Origin: Diplosphaera chodatii
Taxonomy: Eukaryota; Chlorophyta; Trebouxiophyceae; Prasiolales; Stichococcaceae
Reading direction: 5' to 3'
NCBI GenBank assembly: GCA_032358165.1
Contig: JAALGY010000004.1
Coordinates: 620,001-684,000, forward strand
Length of the DNA stretch: 64,000 nucleotides
Position 1 is the first letter of the stretch. Each line of letters starts with the position of its first letter. Shown here in pieces: positions 12,101 through 23,400 of the stretch. The position numbers and the translations under genes are program-made. The notes under the pieces were generated by a model. The model was given only the letters and a program-made list of their open reading frames with translations, did not search any database and was not told the DNA's origin.

Positions 12101-13534
12101 CAGACCTCTCCTGCATGCTCACCTTGCGGTTCACAACGTCCTGCGCGGCCTCAGCCTCGGAGCGCAGCTCCTGTGCGGGGCCGTACAGTGTGGACAGGCG
12201 CTCCTTCTCGGCTGCGTAGGCGGCACGCGCCTCCGACAGGCGCTGCTGCTTGCTCTCCAGACCCAGGTTGCGGATCTTGGTCTGCATGACGCAGCATGAC
12301 CATGCTTGGCTTGGGGTCTGCTACACAGAGCCCAGCCCGGATGCGTGAACACATGTCAAGTTTGCAGATGCACATGCCAGCGGCATGCTACCAGTCTGCA
12401 TGCAGTAACCATGAGCAGCGAGCAGCATGCATCAGGTCCGTTTGGTGCCTCAGCGGTGCTCGACTCGAACAGGGGCATGGCGCACCTCGATCTCCTCCAC
12501 GGTGTGCTGCGCGCGGGTGTAGTCGCGCTCGGCGTGGTAGTACTCCTCGGTCGCCTCCGCGTGCGACCGGGCGCCCTCCTCCACCAGCTTGGCCTGCCAC
12601 GTGCAGAAGTGCGGGCCTCGGGTTCAGCCTCTCGCTGCCTTGTGGCATGCAAGTGTCACGGTTGTGGGGTCCGCTCTACGCTCATACTGTGCAATGTGCT
12701 GAGGAGTGTGATCAAAACACCCATGCACTGCCTGCACATACCCTGGCATGCAGGGTGCATGGAGTCATGCAACTAGGAAGTCAGGTCCACACCTGGCGAC
12801 GGGCCTCCTCGGTGGCCGCCTGCGCCTGCTCCCAGTGCTCCGCAGACGATGTCAGTGTGCTGCGGTCCTGCAGATGATGGTGCAGATGATTATCACAAGG
12901 AGCCACGAGCACACAGTTAGGCCAGCATGCCAAAGCAATGCATCGAATGCATGCGATGAGCAGTTGATGCGCACTTGACGTGCAACGATTGCAGGTATGC
13001 AGCAGTGCAAGTCGAAGAAATGACAGGCTAGTCTCGCACCGGCAGGGGCATGTCAGTGCTGTGCGGGACCCCAGTGCTCGCGATGCTGCCCATGGTGGCG
13101 CCCCTGGAGCTCTCAGTGGTGCCGCTTGTCATGCTGCCTGAGACGCCGCCAGTGCGCAGCTCGCCAGTCTGGCCGGTGGGCGCACCCACTGCGCTGCCGT
13201 CACGCAGCTCGCCGGTCTGCATGTTGCTGCTGTTGGTGTTGGACAGGCCGGCAGCTGACTGATCTGTGCCAGGGCCGACGGGGCTGGCGATGCCGCCGGC
13301 ACGCGAGCCGGCAGTCTGGCCAGTCTGCATGCCCGTCATGCCGCTCTCGTTCATCATGCCAGCGCCGCTGGTCTGCATGGTGTTGGAGGTGGAGACACCG
13401 GCGGACGACTGGTCGGTGCCGGGTCCAGCCGGGCTGGCGCTGTTCGGCGCTGCTGCGGCATTCTCGGCGGCGACCGGCGTGCCGCCGGCCTTGGTGTCGA
13501 GGTTCAGTGCTTGCTTGAGTCGGTTCGCAATGCC
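9111..13534 (-). CDS. Long coiled-coil protein with repetitive disordered N-terminus, unknown function (5' exon not found)
   Basis: At least 601 residues. Exons: 13040-13534, 12793-12867, 12486-12593, 12123-12281, 11732-11902, 11406-11570, 11158-11250, 10897-10989, 10569-10703, 10355-10414, 10050-10140, 9791-9859, 9594-9649, 9111-9146. The first exon seen begins GIANRLKQALNLDTK, an amphipathic helix, then a Gly/Ser/Thr/Gln-rich region with a duplicated GPGTDQS.AG..N..MQT unit. A donor GTGCGA at 13039 removes an in-frame TAG a few codons later, and joins in phase to the coiled coil. The coil spans about 350 residues (exons 12867 to 10355). The C-terminus is not coiled: it contains Asp/Lys/Thr/His-rich motifs (GDTKSDTHYIKNVAGIDPTH, then GKIEYGGVNKLMHHGQEGTT) and ends ARFLGW. 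Eleven of 13 introns are phase 0. The start codon is unresolved; it should lie between about 13540 and 14000. The overall plan resembles the coiled-coil gene to its left, which may mean a related role. Confidence 0.75.
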
Positions 13535-14943
13535 CTGTGCATGTATGGAAAGCAAAGTGAGGCATGCATTGGTGCCCTTCCGCACAGTCTGGCCCACGAC
13601 GGAAATCGACAACGTCTTTCGGCTTGACTTATGTATCGCGGCAAGCTAAGGGGCTGTTGGGGTGTGTGAAGCGTGTGACTTCAACAGGCATCCGAAACAG
13701 ACGTGCTAACCGCACAGTGCCCACGCACAGGTTGTCCCCATTACATCGCTCGCACTCAGTTCATTCATAATATGAGAATGGGGCCGCCCATCATGCTGCG
13801 TGGTCTGGTCAGCATGATTCTGCTGTGGGTGCACGGAATGAAGTCGCCGCGAAGCCGCGGGGAGGCTTTCCGAGACAACCGAGCGCGGCAGCCAGAATGG
13901 CTTCGTCGCCGCGAAAAGCGAGCATCACGGCTAACGAGCTACCCCTTCGCATCCTTCAGCCCATGTGGTCGGCAGTTGCAGCAACGGGTCGACTCAGGCA
14001 TGTAACACCGCCCGGACGGCGTATATCACGGCAGCTGGGCACTGTGGCAATATAGAAATGTCGAAGGAAGCATGATGCTATTGATCAGGGCGCGCAAGGC
14101 CATTGAAGATACCATGCTGAAGGCGTGCACCATGTCGGGATGTGCTTGGGAAGAGAATTGCACTTACCGCCATATTGCGCAGCCCTTCAGGTGCTCCTGC
14201 TGTCTGGATCTACTTTCGAGGATGGAAGCGCTGTATATCGCTGTGCCGTACGTCGCTGCGCGGATGTATGGACATCCGGACCAGGCTCATTCCCTGTTGA
14301 AGTGGACAGGGTTTACAACCATCCCAACTTCAGGTTGGCTTCTTGACCTCGCCTATCAACAGCCAATTGGCAGATGAATTGCCCATCGAAGGAAGGCGCC
14401 AAAGGTACAAGACAGACAGTCGTCAGATGTTCACACAGAGCTTCCAAGCCCGAACCTCCAACGGACATGCGCGCGCCCTGAGTGCCGCGACAAGTTCAAA
14501 CACACCCTGTCCGTGGACTCTCGTACGCGTGTGACCCCCGCACTGAAAGCCTGACACGCACACGGTTGCCACCAGAGAGCTAGGAAGGAACCCAGAGGTT
14601 TTGACTGTAGCCGCCTCGTGCGCCTACGACGGCCGCCTTTCAGGCGCCTACATCAGGTGCTCATCCTTCTTATCAGGATCTGACAGCGATACTAGCACCC
14701 ACCTGCAGACACGCATGCTTGAGTGTGACCCGTTGCAAGACGGTGACAATGCTCCAGCGCCTTTGGCGCTGTTCTCGTGCTTGTCGAGGGTCGTCGCTGG
14801 GCGGTTGCTCATAGCAATCCATTGGTGCCCCTACGAGCTGCTGCTGATGCGGCACGGCCTGTGGCAACGCAAGTATCTCTGGCCGATCTGCGAGATATTT
14901 TTCTCTGACGATGCTCCGACGCTGGCAGGTGCAGGGCTAATTT
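13535..14943. other. Divergent intergenic region, contains unresolved 5' exon(s) of the coiled-coil gene
   Basis: This stretch lies between the minus-strand coiled-coil gene and the plus-strand gene starting at 14944. It must hold the missing first exon of the former and both promoters. A plus-strand ATG reading frame at 13897 (MASSPRKASITANELPLR) and fragments around 14200-14520, including a Cys-rich CARPECRDKFK piece, look partly coding, but I could not link them into one phase-consistent gene. Confidence 0.35.
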
Positions 14944-17080
14944 ATGGCCGGTGAGGCCACCGCTGACATGTCGAAGCTGCGTTCACTCACCTCTGGAGTC
15001 TTCGGACGGGCATCTGCAGCCAGGAGGAAGTATGCAGTCGTCGTTTCTGGCACCCCCAAAAGTTGCACACTTGTGTGAGGTCAAGGAATGGGTGATGCAT
15101 GACAGCCCATGACGTCTATGTCGCTGTGGGCAGGTCGAAAGAGATTGCGCGGGCCGCTGGCGCAGCGGCCAGTGCGGCTGAGCCTGCGAGTGGGGTGCGT
15201 TCCCGACTCGGCCCCCGTACTAATGCCAAGTCACAGCGATCTTGACCACCGAACGGTGTGGTTGCACCTACACAAACACAATAAAGCCAGTATGACGGTG
15301 GGTTGTGAGGATGTTGATGCTGTGCAGGTGCCGCGGAACACGACGGAGGCCACCGCTGCTGGGTCCGCAGGGTCTGAGCAAACGGCTGATGGGCTGCCGG
15401 ACCTGGCGCAGGAGCTGATGGCCAGAGCGAGCGACATGTCCAGCGCCCTCGCGGAGCAGCAAGGGAAGCCAGCCTTGCGGTATGCACTTCAGACCCAGCC
15501 GCCATCCTCGCCATGCTGCACATGATGCTTTGCGCATGCTTATCGGACGCACCAGCAAGGTTGTGCATGCATCTGCATCAGCAGTCATTGTGCTGCTGTG
15601 TGCTGTGCAGTGACAGAGAGGAGCACACCCGCCGGCTGCTGGAGGCCGCCACGCTGCAGGCAGACGATGCGGGCACATCGGAGGAGGAGGCGGATGTGCA
15701 GCTGGCGCTCATGGCAGCGGAGATGAGGTGTGCTGAATTCTGCGTGTGCTTTGCCCGTAAGCGCCAAATGCCTGGAGCAACAGTGGCCACAGCAGGTGCA
15801 GGCCCAGCTGCCCCTTCTTGCGCAGCCTGCCTGAGAAGTCTGGCGCCGTGACCATTGTCGGGGCCTGGTCAGAGTGGTCCCATACCGCATGCATGCAGGG
15901 TGCCAAGCAAGACGCTGGCGTCAGCGCTGCAGCAGGGTCAGCCGCTGCCGGTGGCCTCACTGCCACACAGCTCGCCCGGCAAGATGAAGGCCGGCGCCGT
16001 CGCGGCGCGCTTCCAGGACGAGGGACCCAACAGGAGCTTCTCGGACTCTGGGGTGCGTGCTGCCCCGGTCTTATTGGCACATATATACGTGGACGTAGTT
16101 GGTGGGGTTCCTTGGGCCAACCAACTGTGCGATCCTCGCCTCTGCCGTGCAACGATGCCCTGAGGTGCACCTGCTGCGTCAGATGCTGCGCCACAGCGCT
16201 GATCTCAGCTCTTCTGGACGCTGACATCTCGTCAACACATCCTGCAGAGCTGGGATCAGGCATCGCGCGCGGACTCTGCGGACTCGGGGTGGGACTCTGT
16301 CGGTCCGCTGGGCGGGCCGCAGGGCAGCTGGGAGTGGTTCGGCTCGCGCGGGTCCGTGGGCAGCAGCGGCCTGCCCAGCAACCTGCGCCCTGTGGACGAT
16401 GCCGTGATCCTTGAGGTGCCTCCTCACCTCCTGACTGGAAATGCAACCGTGCAGTGCTGTCCAGAAATGCATGAGTAGCAGACCCCCTCAGCTGTGCATG
16501 TAACACCGTGGCATGATACCGCTGCGTTCCTGCCCATTCTGCAGCGGCGGCGGCAGGGATATGTCAGTCTTGACACTGCCGCCTCTGACGGCACCATGGG
16601 CGATGGCAACTCGCGTCGCCGCAGCGCAAGCTCTGTGCAAGGCTTCATTGGTGCTGCGGGCCCGGATCTGCAGCAGGCTGCGGCCGCTGCTGCATCTACC
16701 GCCGCCAACTTCCGCCGCGTGAGCGAGCCCGGTGCTATGGCGCCACCAGCAGGTATTCAGCCCCACCATGAGTGCAAGGCTGCAGGCACCATAGCACGCT
16801 CCAGCACTGCCCGCACTTGCACCCTGGTGCTCATTGGCAGTCTGCAATGTGGGCCCCTGCACTCGTGCCAAAGGCTGACAGGTCGAGTGTCATGACCGCA
16901 GGGCTGCCGCCGGCGGCACCGCCGACTGCCAAACGGCCCAACTCGGGCGGTGGAGGTTCTGATGCCATCCGACGCGCAAGCTTCGGCCGCGCGGCCGCAG
17001 GCCACAAGCCCGTGGTAGTCATCAGGCCGCAGCTGCGCTCCCCAGAAAGCTCGCCTGCCGGTGTTGGCAGCCAGCCTTGA
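14944..17080 (+). CDS. Unrecognised Ser/Gly/Ala-rich protein
   Basis: A phase-consistent model of 398 residues with nine exons: 14944-15029, 15134-15194, 15328-15479, 15611-15727, 15796-15867, 15899-16052, 16248-16415, 16545-16752, 16902-17080. The start ATG gives MAGEATADMSKLRSLTSG. The N-terminal 50 residues are basic and Ala-rich; residues 60-140 are acidic helix-formers; exon 15796-15867 encodes CPFLRSLPEKSGAVTIVGAW, the most ordered-looking part. This exon is optional because skipping it also keeps the frame. Downstream are short motifs FQDEGPNRSFSDSG and GSWEWFGSRGS with basic/Ser sites (RRRSASS, IRRASFG) that resemble phosphorylation sites for basophilic kinases. The protein ends in a Pro/Ser-rich tail. 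No enzyme domain, signal peptide or membrane segment is visible. It could be a regulatory or adaptor protein; that is inference only. Confidence 0.62.
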
Positions 17081-17899
17081 TATGACATTATAGCAACATC
17101 TTCAGTTTTGGGGAGTCAGGGCCGATCAGCTGGGAGACAGGAGGTTTCGGGTCAGAGTTAGCAAGGTTTTCGAATCTGGGGGCGGCGCTGCGATTCGAGC
17201 GCAGCGCAATGGTGATGGCAGAGGCCCTCTGCCGTTTGGCAGGTCGCATTGGTGGCACCTGCGGCCTTGCAGCGCAGCAGGTGCTGCAGCGGCCGCAGTG
17301 TCTCCGTGCGGTCGGCCAATGCCACCGCCCCGCTCTATTGCTTCACGGGCTAGCTGCGGCTGCTCGTGAAGAAGGATGCTTCTAGGGTTTTGAGCCACAA
17401 GCTGTCGGGTGGCAGCACCATGCTGCCATGCCGCCAGCTTGCGCGCTCCACTTCAGTTGGGTGCTGTTGCAGTTCAGTGCCGCAATAATCGGTAGACTGC
17501 GACGCTGCAGCGCCCTTCCTCTCGGGATCTCGGTGCTGATTTTGTTTGCAAACTGCCGCATGTCGCAGTTCATTTCGTCTGCCTAGGGCTATTGTGCGTG
17601 GCGCTCTCATCGGGAGGTTAGATGCTCTACATCTGGTCGACACATCGCCTCGGACGTAGAAGGAAGGTGTGCCCAAGGCGTCTAGATGGTGGATGAAATC
17701 CAACCCCATATCTGCCACAGTGCGGTACTATACACAGCTTCCCATGATGGGAACATCAGCAGCTTCAAGGTGTTAGTTGCTTAGTTCTCCATCCTAATTA
17801 GGCTAGGCGACCTAATCGCGGCCGACGCATGCACGCATCATCATCACCACAATTGCAACTTCCTCAGCCCACGGACCGCAGCGTACGCGGTGCACTAGG
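17081..17899. other. Intergenic, L21 promoter side
   Basis: About 0.8 kb between two plus-strand genes. Minus-strand open frames without introns cover 17126-17398 and 17350-17718, but they overlap in different frames and show no family resemblance, so I do not call them genes. Just upstream of L21 are a 10-bp palindrome CCTAATTAGG (17793-17802) and a second CCTAAT nearby. Confidence 0.45.
17793..17816 (+). promoter_or_regulatory. Possible regulatory palindrome upstream of L21
   Basis: CCTAATTAGG is a perfect 10-bp palindrome about 100 nt before the L21 start codon, followed within 8 nt by another CCTAAT. The surrounding DNA is more AT-rich than the coding exons. A role in transcription is inferred from position only. 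Confidence 0.25.
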
Positions 17900-19007
17900 A
17901 TGGCCGCCACCATGCTTTCCCGCTGCACCTGCCCCCTGTCGTCAGCTGCACGGCCGCAGGCGGCCCCTCGCAGCCCAGCGATCCTCAGCAGCCCAGCCAG
18001 GACATGCCCCTCAGCTAGCGCCCCGTCGAGGAGGCGACAGCCATGCAGCCGCCTCGTTGTAGCTCAGGCTGCTGCAGCTGAAGGTAGGCGAACCAAGGCA
18101 GCCACGATCGGGATGCTGCAAACTGTCAGACACAGGCCCTCTGGCTGCTGCTCACGGCCAGTGACCCGCCTGATGTACGTTTAGGCGTCGAGACCACGGG
18201 CAAACTGCAGCACCAGTAGCCAGTCAGGGTTGTCACGCTTGGGGCAGTTGCCATTGATCAGTTTTGCCACTTCAACATGCGCACCTCTTTGTGCGGCTCC
18301 TTTCGGAAGCCAGTATAGCGGCTCACCCTAAGCCTGCAACGTTGCTTGCGATCAGCATCGATCCGACATGAATCCCTGTGAAGTCCTTCGTCCATTTTCG
18401 GACGTCCATACCGTGGGCAGGCAGGACTTGTTGCACTCCCCCGCGGCTATACTTTGCTGCAGCATGGAATTTCACTGATGTGCGCGGACATCATCAATCG
18501 TCGTGTCTTAGCACCTGTTAGCAGGACGCATTGCGCGCGCTCTTCAGGCGCATGCCTTGCCTGCCCTTCCTGTAGAATGTTTAAGACGGTAGTGCTGAGC
18601 AACCTCCATGTGTGCACACTGCAGTGGCCAGCCCGCCAGCAGAGCTGCCGGCGGAGGTGGCCACACCGCCGAGCATGCAGGGGCTGTCGGACACCTACGC
18701 CGTTGTGGACATTGGCGGCGTGCAGCACATCGTAGAGGAGGGCCGCTGGTACACCTGCAACCGCCTCTCGGCGGAGCCCGGGTGCACCATCAAGCTGGGG
18801 CGGGTGCTGGCGCACAAGGCGGGCGGCAAGTTCAACGTGGGGCAGCCGTACCTGGGCACTGTCACCGTGGAGGCCCTCATCCTGGAGGAGCTCAAGGGCC
18901 CCAAGCTCATCGTGTACAAGCACAAGCCGAAGAAGCACTACCAGCGCAAGACGGGGCACCGGCAGCCGCTGTCGAAGTTCCTCGTCACGAAGATCGCACA
19001 GGAATGA
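17900..19007 (+). CDS. RPL21: Chloroplast 50S ribosomal protein L21 (bL21c), nucleus-encoded
   Basis: 188 residues in two exons, 17900-18083 and 18625-19007, phase 1 junction. The ATG at 17900 opens a typical chloroplast transit peptide: rich in Ser, Ala, Arg and Pro, poor in acidic residues ([20 protein letters not shown]). The mature part carries the bL21 fold: [20 protein letters not shown], then the domain with [20 protein letters not shown] and [20 protein letters not shown], and the basic C-terminal [17 protein letters not shown] loop that contacts 23S rRNA. bL21 binds 23S rRNA in the large subunit of the plastid ribosome. The length after the transit peptide, about 125 residues, is normal for the family. 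The 541-nt intron separates the transit peptide from the mature protein, a common arrangement in transferred organelle genes. Confidence 0.95.
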
Positions 19008-19173
19008 GCATGGCAACTTTAGGAGAACAGCTATCGATGGGAAAGACACACCTGGAAGGGGCGCATTCCCAACGGCGGCCTTGGCTACTGTAGTAGGGGC
19101 TCAAACTGCCATCTGATGCGCAACAACCAAAGCCATCAACTTGAGGTTGCATGCCTGTCAGACCTCCAAACCG

Positions 19174-19178
19174 TTACA
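19174..19178 (-). terminator. UGUAA poly(A) signal for the DNL gene
   Basis: TGTAA on the minus strand about 170 nt beyond the DNL stop codon. UGUAA is the usual chlorophyte polyadenylation signal. Confidence 0.45.
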
Positions 19179-19198
19179 CGCTCTCGGGATACAATGTT

Positions 19199-19203
19199 TG
19201 TAA
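19199..19203 (+). terminator. UGUAA poly(A) signal for L21
   Basis: TGTAA on the plus strand 192 nt after the L21 stop codon, the only copy before the next gene. Confidence 0.5.
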
Positions 19204-19346
19204 CAAGACCCATCCTCAGACACCACCTTGCTGCAATTGTGCATGAGTCGACCTCATCTTGGCAATCTGGCTCACGCTTCTACTTGCCACACCTTCGCAT
19301 AGGTCACTACAGGTTTCAACCACAAAGCAAGCCTCGAAACTGCACT

Positions 19347-20015
19347 CTATGGCTGCTCGTCCACATAGCGAATCTCCTGCACAAGGCCGCCGGCATCCCG
19401 CAGCTTGTGCCACGCCTCGCAGCCGCTGCACTGCGCCAGCACCAGGCCCTTGTCCCAGGCCAGGGGGTTGACCATGCGCGCTGTGCGGGCGCCGCACTTG
19501 TCGCAGGTGAAGGTGACCTGCATGCTGCGGCGCGGCATGTCCAGCTGGATGCTGGCCACCGAGCCGTCGCCGGCGCCAGCATCCCGGGGCGTCACCGCCT
19601 CGGCGTCGCTACTGGACGCATCGCTGCTGCTGCTGGATGCTTCACTGCTGCTGGCATCTGAGGAGGTATACAGCGTCACATCCGTGCTGTCACTGTCATC
19701 TGATGCCGCCACTGGGCTACCACGGCTGAAGCGGCAGCTGCTCCGCTGGGTGCTGATCCAGCCGCGGACATGACGCTTGGGCGCAGAGTGCTCGGACGTG
19801 TGAGAAGCTGCAGCGCATGTCAAATGCTGTCTGGCAGCGTTGCATGGCAGCGGCAGTGGGCGGTGCCCAGTCGTGCCTGCCACCCGCTGTCCGCCTACAT
19901 GCCGAAGGCGAGGCAGCTGAGCGACGATCGGCTGGCTGACATGCTGCGGATGCGAGTGGTGGCGTGGGAGTGCTACGCTGCTGTGGCGAGCCACAAGCTG
20001 GGCGCTGGTCTGCAT
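19347..20015 (-). CDS. DNL-type zinc-finger protein (Zim17/HEP family), probably organellar
   Basis: 222 residues in a single exon from the ATG at 20015. The C-terminal third is the DNL zinc finger: VTFTCDKCGARTARMVNP, then LAQCSGCEAWHKLRD, giving two CxxC pairs that bind zinc, followed by the conserved EIRY end. Zim17/HEP/DNLZ proteins keep mitochondrial or plastid Hsp70 soluble. The first 100 residues are rich in Arg, His, Ser and Ala and poor in acid, as in an organellar presequence; about 60 Ser/Asp-rich residues link it to the finger. The tripeptide that names the family is not exact here: after the final HK the sequence runs LRDAGGL. The lack of introns is unusual for this window. Targeting to chloroplast or mitochondrion cannot be decided by eye. 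Confidence 0.85.
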   Translation of the reverse strand: MQTSAQLVARHSSVALPRHHSHPQHVSQPIVAQLPRLRHVGGQRVAGTTGHRPLPLPCNAARQHLTCAAASHTSEHSAPKRHVRGWISTQRSSCRFSRGSPVAASDDSDSTDVTLYTSSDASSSEASSSSSDASSSDAEAVTPRDAGAGDGSVASIQLDMPRRSMQVTFTCDKCGARTARMVNPLAWDKGLVLAQCSGCEAWHKLRDAGGLVQEIRYVDEQP

Positions 20016-20436
20016 CCTGCACGATGCGCAGCTGATGGCCTACTGGAGGTGGTATCAGAGCCGCGATGCCGGATGTGCTTGATAGATACAAGCCACCTGT
20101 AAAGCAGCACCGCTTGATGTGGTGTGTCCTGTCAGATGCTGCCGCACTCACCACCTGCACCTCCCCTGTGCGAGGTGTCTGACTGGACAGGTGTAAGATG
20201 CAACGCCGCTGTGCAGATGGTCTGCGCAAGCACAGTAAAGCAAAGTTGATCCAGTCAATGGAATTTGCAAACGCAGAATGCGCAAAGCATGCCAGCACTT
20301 GCTAGGTGTGAGGTGTCGTGCATGTGACCTCGACCATGCATGTCATCACTCTGCACCATGTCAAATCCGCCACCCGCATTTGCAGACTACCTTCACCGTC
20401 ATCACGTTCATCATAGCAACGGCGCATTCAATGTGA
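20016..20436. promoter_or_regulatory. Divergent promoter region, DNL gene / phospholipase B-like gene
   Basis: 421 nt between two head-to-head start codons (20015 minus, 20437 plus). No TATA-like box or repeat stands out. Confidence 0.4.
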
Positions 20437-23400
20437 ATGATGACACCAGCCGTTTGCCTGCTCGTCTCTGCACTGCTGCTGTTGCCGCTGCAGCAGGGGC
20501 AGTGCCTGGCACTTCGGAACCCGTTTGCAGCGTTGTGGGGCATATCAGGCAGCAGCGGCGGCGTACGACAGCAGGTCAGAGGCTACGGTGCCGCAACTTT
20601 GCATGATAAGCCCTGCAGCGGATCAGCAAGCGGGCGCCGCAGCAGCACAAATGACGCTGAGCGGCGACACCAGATCAATGGCGTTGTGACGCTGGTGGAT
20701 GGCCAGTACGACTTCACCTACCGCCCCATTGCCGGTTGGTTTTGGGATGAAGAGCGGCGTCATTGAACAGACGTCTATGTTGATAGTGTTATAGCGGTCC
20801 TATGGCATGTCCACCTTTCGACTGGATTGGGTCGCACAGAGGGGCCGGCACGGGGTGCGTTCACTGACTCGCGCTACACGCGCAGCGGCTGGAGCATCTT
20901 GCACGTGCACGGCAACGCCAGCTACAGCGATGAGCAGCAGGTGCCGACCATGCTGCTGATGCTGCAAGGCTTCAAGTTGGATGTGCGCATCGTCACGAGG
21001 CTCCTGACGCCGTGTCGCAACGCCGCTGCAGATGCATGCTGCTGGGTTTCTGGAGGGTTGGCTGTCTGCAGGTGGGTCACTGCGCTGGCCAACAGCCATG
21101 GCATGTTGGCTTGTCACGCTGCACCATGCGCTTAGTGCACAAGCAGTCAGGCCACATAGGCGAAGCCTTAGTCACTTTATTTACCTTGATTCTGTGCAGA
21201 GCGCATCTACGACCACTTCCACAACATGCGCGCCTTCTTCAACATGTCCACCAGTGCGCCGATTGACTGGTGCGCTCGTGCCATCGACACCTTGGACACC
21301 TGCGGTTTGAGTGCGGTTCAACTTGCAGAGCTGGCTGTTACGGACCAAACGGTGAAGTCACAACAGCTTCAGGTCACAATAAGTCTGCATCCGCTGACAT
21401 CCCTTGATTGGTGCCTCATGCCTCGCTTCTCCCATGCAGGCTGGTGCAGCAGGACGAGTGGGCGCGGCAGCAGGCGGCGGCCAACGACTCGGATCTGTGG
21501 GTCGCAGTTGGCGCCGTGCTGACGCAGTTCGACGGGCTGCTGGAGGGGTACAACGCCCGCATCGCCGCGGCCACAGCCGCCGCAGAAGCAGCGGGAGGCA
21601 GCTCCAGCGGCAGCGGTGACAGGAGCGGCGACGATACAGCAGATGGCATATCTGCATCGGCAACAGCTGGCAGCGAGTGGGGAGAGCACCAGCGGCAAGT
21701 GGGCTTTGGGCCGCGACCGATCCCGCCGCGCCTGTCGCGGGCAGACCTGCTCATGGTGTCTGCAGTGGGTGAGCATCAGTAACCCCACACCGCACTGTGG
21801 TGCTAAATGCATGCTCGAGCTATGCTGGACCGCTGACAGCAGGCTCTCATGCGGTGCTGACATGCTGGATGCCCTCTGCGAAGTGACCAGCACCCGAGTG
21901 TGTTTGCAACTCACCGTGGCCAGGGGACCTGGGGGACCTCATCCCCGCGCTGGAGCCGCAGCAGCGCCCGGATTGGCACGCCATGGCGGCGGACGAGCTG
22001 GACGCCGCCCTGGCGCAGCGCGGCAAGTGCAGCGCGCTCGTCAAGGTCACGGGTGAGTGCTGCTCCTGCTGCATGCTGGGTCTCCCACGATTCACTCGAG
22101 CTGGCTGGCCTGCTGCGGTGTGACGCGGCAGTGGAGAGTGCCTGCATGGAGTCAGCAGGACGAAGCCTGCACGTCACGGCAGAGCTGGGGCCTCATGTGG
22201 GGCAGGTTTATGACCCTGTTCAGATGCAGCTGCACATGGTGCAACCTGTGGGTCTGAGAAGAGGCTGTGCCACACTGCAGGCGACCTAGGCGACCTGCTG
22301 CTGGCGCATTCCTCGTGGTTCACATATGCGGCGCTGCAGCGTGTTTTTAAGCACACGGATCTGCCACTGCGCCACCCTGCCATCCGCTTGCGCCGCGCCT
22401 CCTTCTCCTCCTACGCAGGTGCATGCTCAGTCCATCGCTTCTGTAGAAATCGCGCTCTTGCTATCCTGTACGGATATTATGTTGCAGATCCTCAGTCTGG
22501 TGCTCCTCTACATCTTCCGGAGGATGCAATCTTCTAGGTGCAGTTTTGCTGTTGGTGGCCAGGCTGTGTGCGGCTGTTGTGCCGGTGACCATGTGGCTCC
22601 TGTCAGCCACTATGTCAAGGATGCATAGCAACCTGGTGGAATACTTCCATGCAGGCGAGCTGTCCAGCGACGACGACTTCTACCTGCTGGACACGGGGCT
22701 GGCGGTGCTGCAGACCACCAACAACATCCTGGACGCCTCGCTGTACCGGCTGCTGACGCCCAGCACCCTGACCAGCTGGCAGCGCGTGCGCGCCGCCAAC
22801 ATGCTGTCCACGACGGGTACGCTGCTGCATGTGTACCAACCTGTTTGATGAACTGACACTACTTGCAACCCATTCGGCACTACTGCTGCTGTGCACGGTG
22901 CAGATGGTTCGCATGCCCGAGTCAATCCAAACGCTGCATCAACTTTGAACCATGCTGGCCTGCAGGCGCGGAGTGGGCGTCTGCTGTGGACCAGCACCAG
23001 TCGGGCACCTGCAACAACCAGTACATGGTGGTCGACCTCAAGCGCTTCCGCCCCCGCCAGGTGCTGCCCCTTCCAGCACACAGTCATGATCGCGACAGCC
23101 TGTTCTGCCGGCAACCACTATGAGCCGCACGGCATGAACAGGAGCGTCCACGAGCTGCTGATAGGAGCTGGCAGCATCAGCTCTTCGATGATTGTAGCTC
23201 TGTGCGCCTGTTGAACGTGACGTCATTGCCTGCATATTGCTAATGCAGGAGCTGCAGGCGGGGTTGCTGACGGTTGTAGAGCAGGTGCCGGGTCTGACGG
23301 CGTCAGGTGACGAGACAGGCCAGCTGGAGCGCGGCTACTGGCCCAGCTACAATGTGCCCTACTTCCCTGAGGTGACAGCAGTGTGGGTGTCGACTACTCT

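Larger units (their letters stand above)
19008..19346. other. Convergent 3' intergenic region
   Basis: 339 nt between the L21 stop and the stop of the minus-strand DNL gene. It carries one UGUAA signal for each gene and nothing else recognisable. Confidence 0.6.

Noticed and set aside
13028..13612. Stand-alone LEA-like hydrophilic protein
   Set aside because: The apparent start is a TTG, not an ATG, and a strong donor at 13039 joins the exon in phase to the downstream coiled coil, so I treat it as the N-terminal part of that gene.
13897..14055. Plus-strand gene beginning MASSPRKASITANEL
   Set aside because: It opens well, but I found no phase-consistent second exon, and the next plus-strand gene has its own start at 14944.
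17126..17718. Minus-strand open frames upstream of L21
   Set aside because: They overlap in different frames, lack introns in an intron-dense genome, and resemble no known protein.
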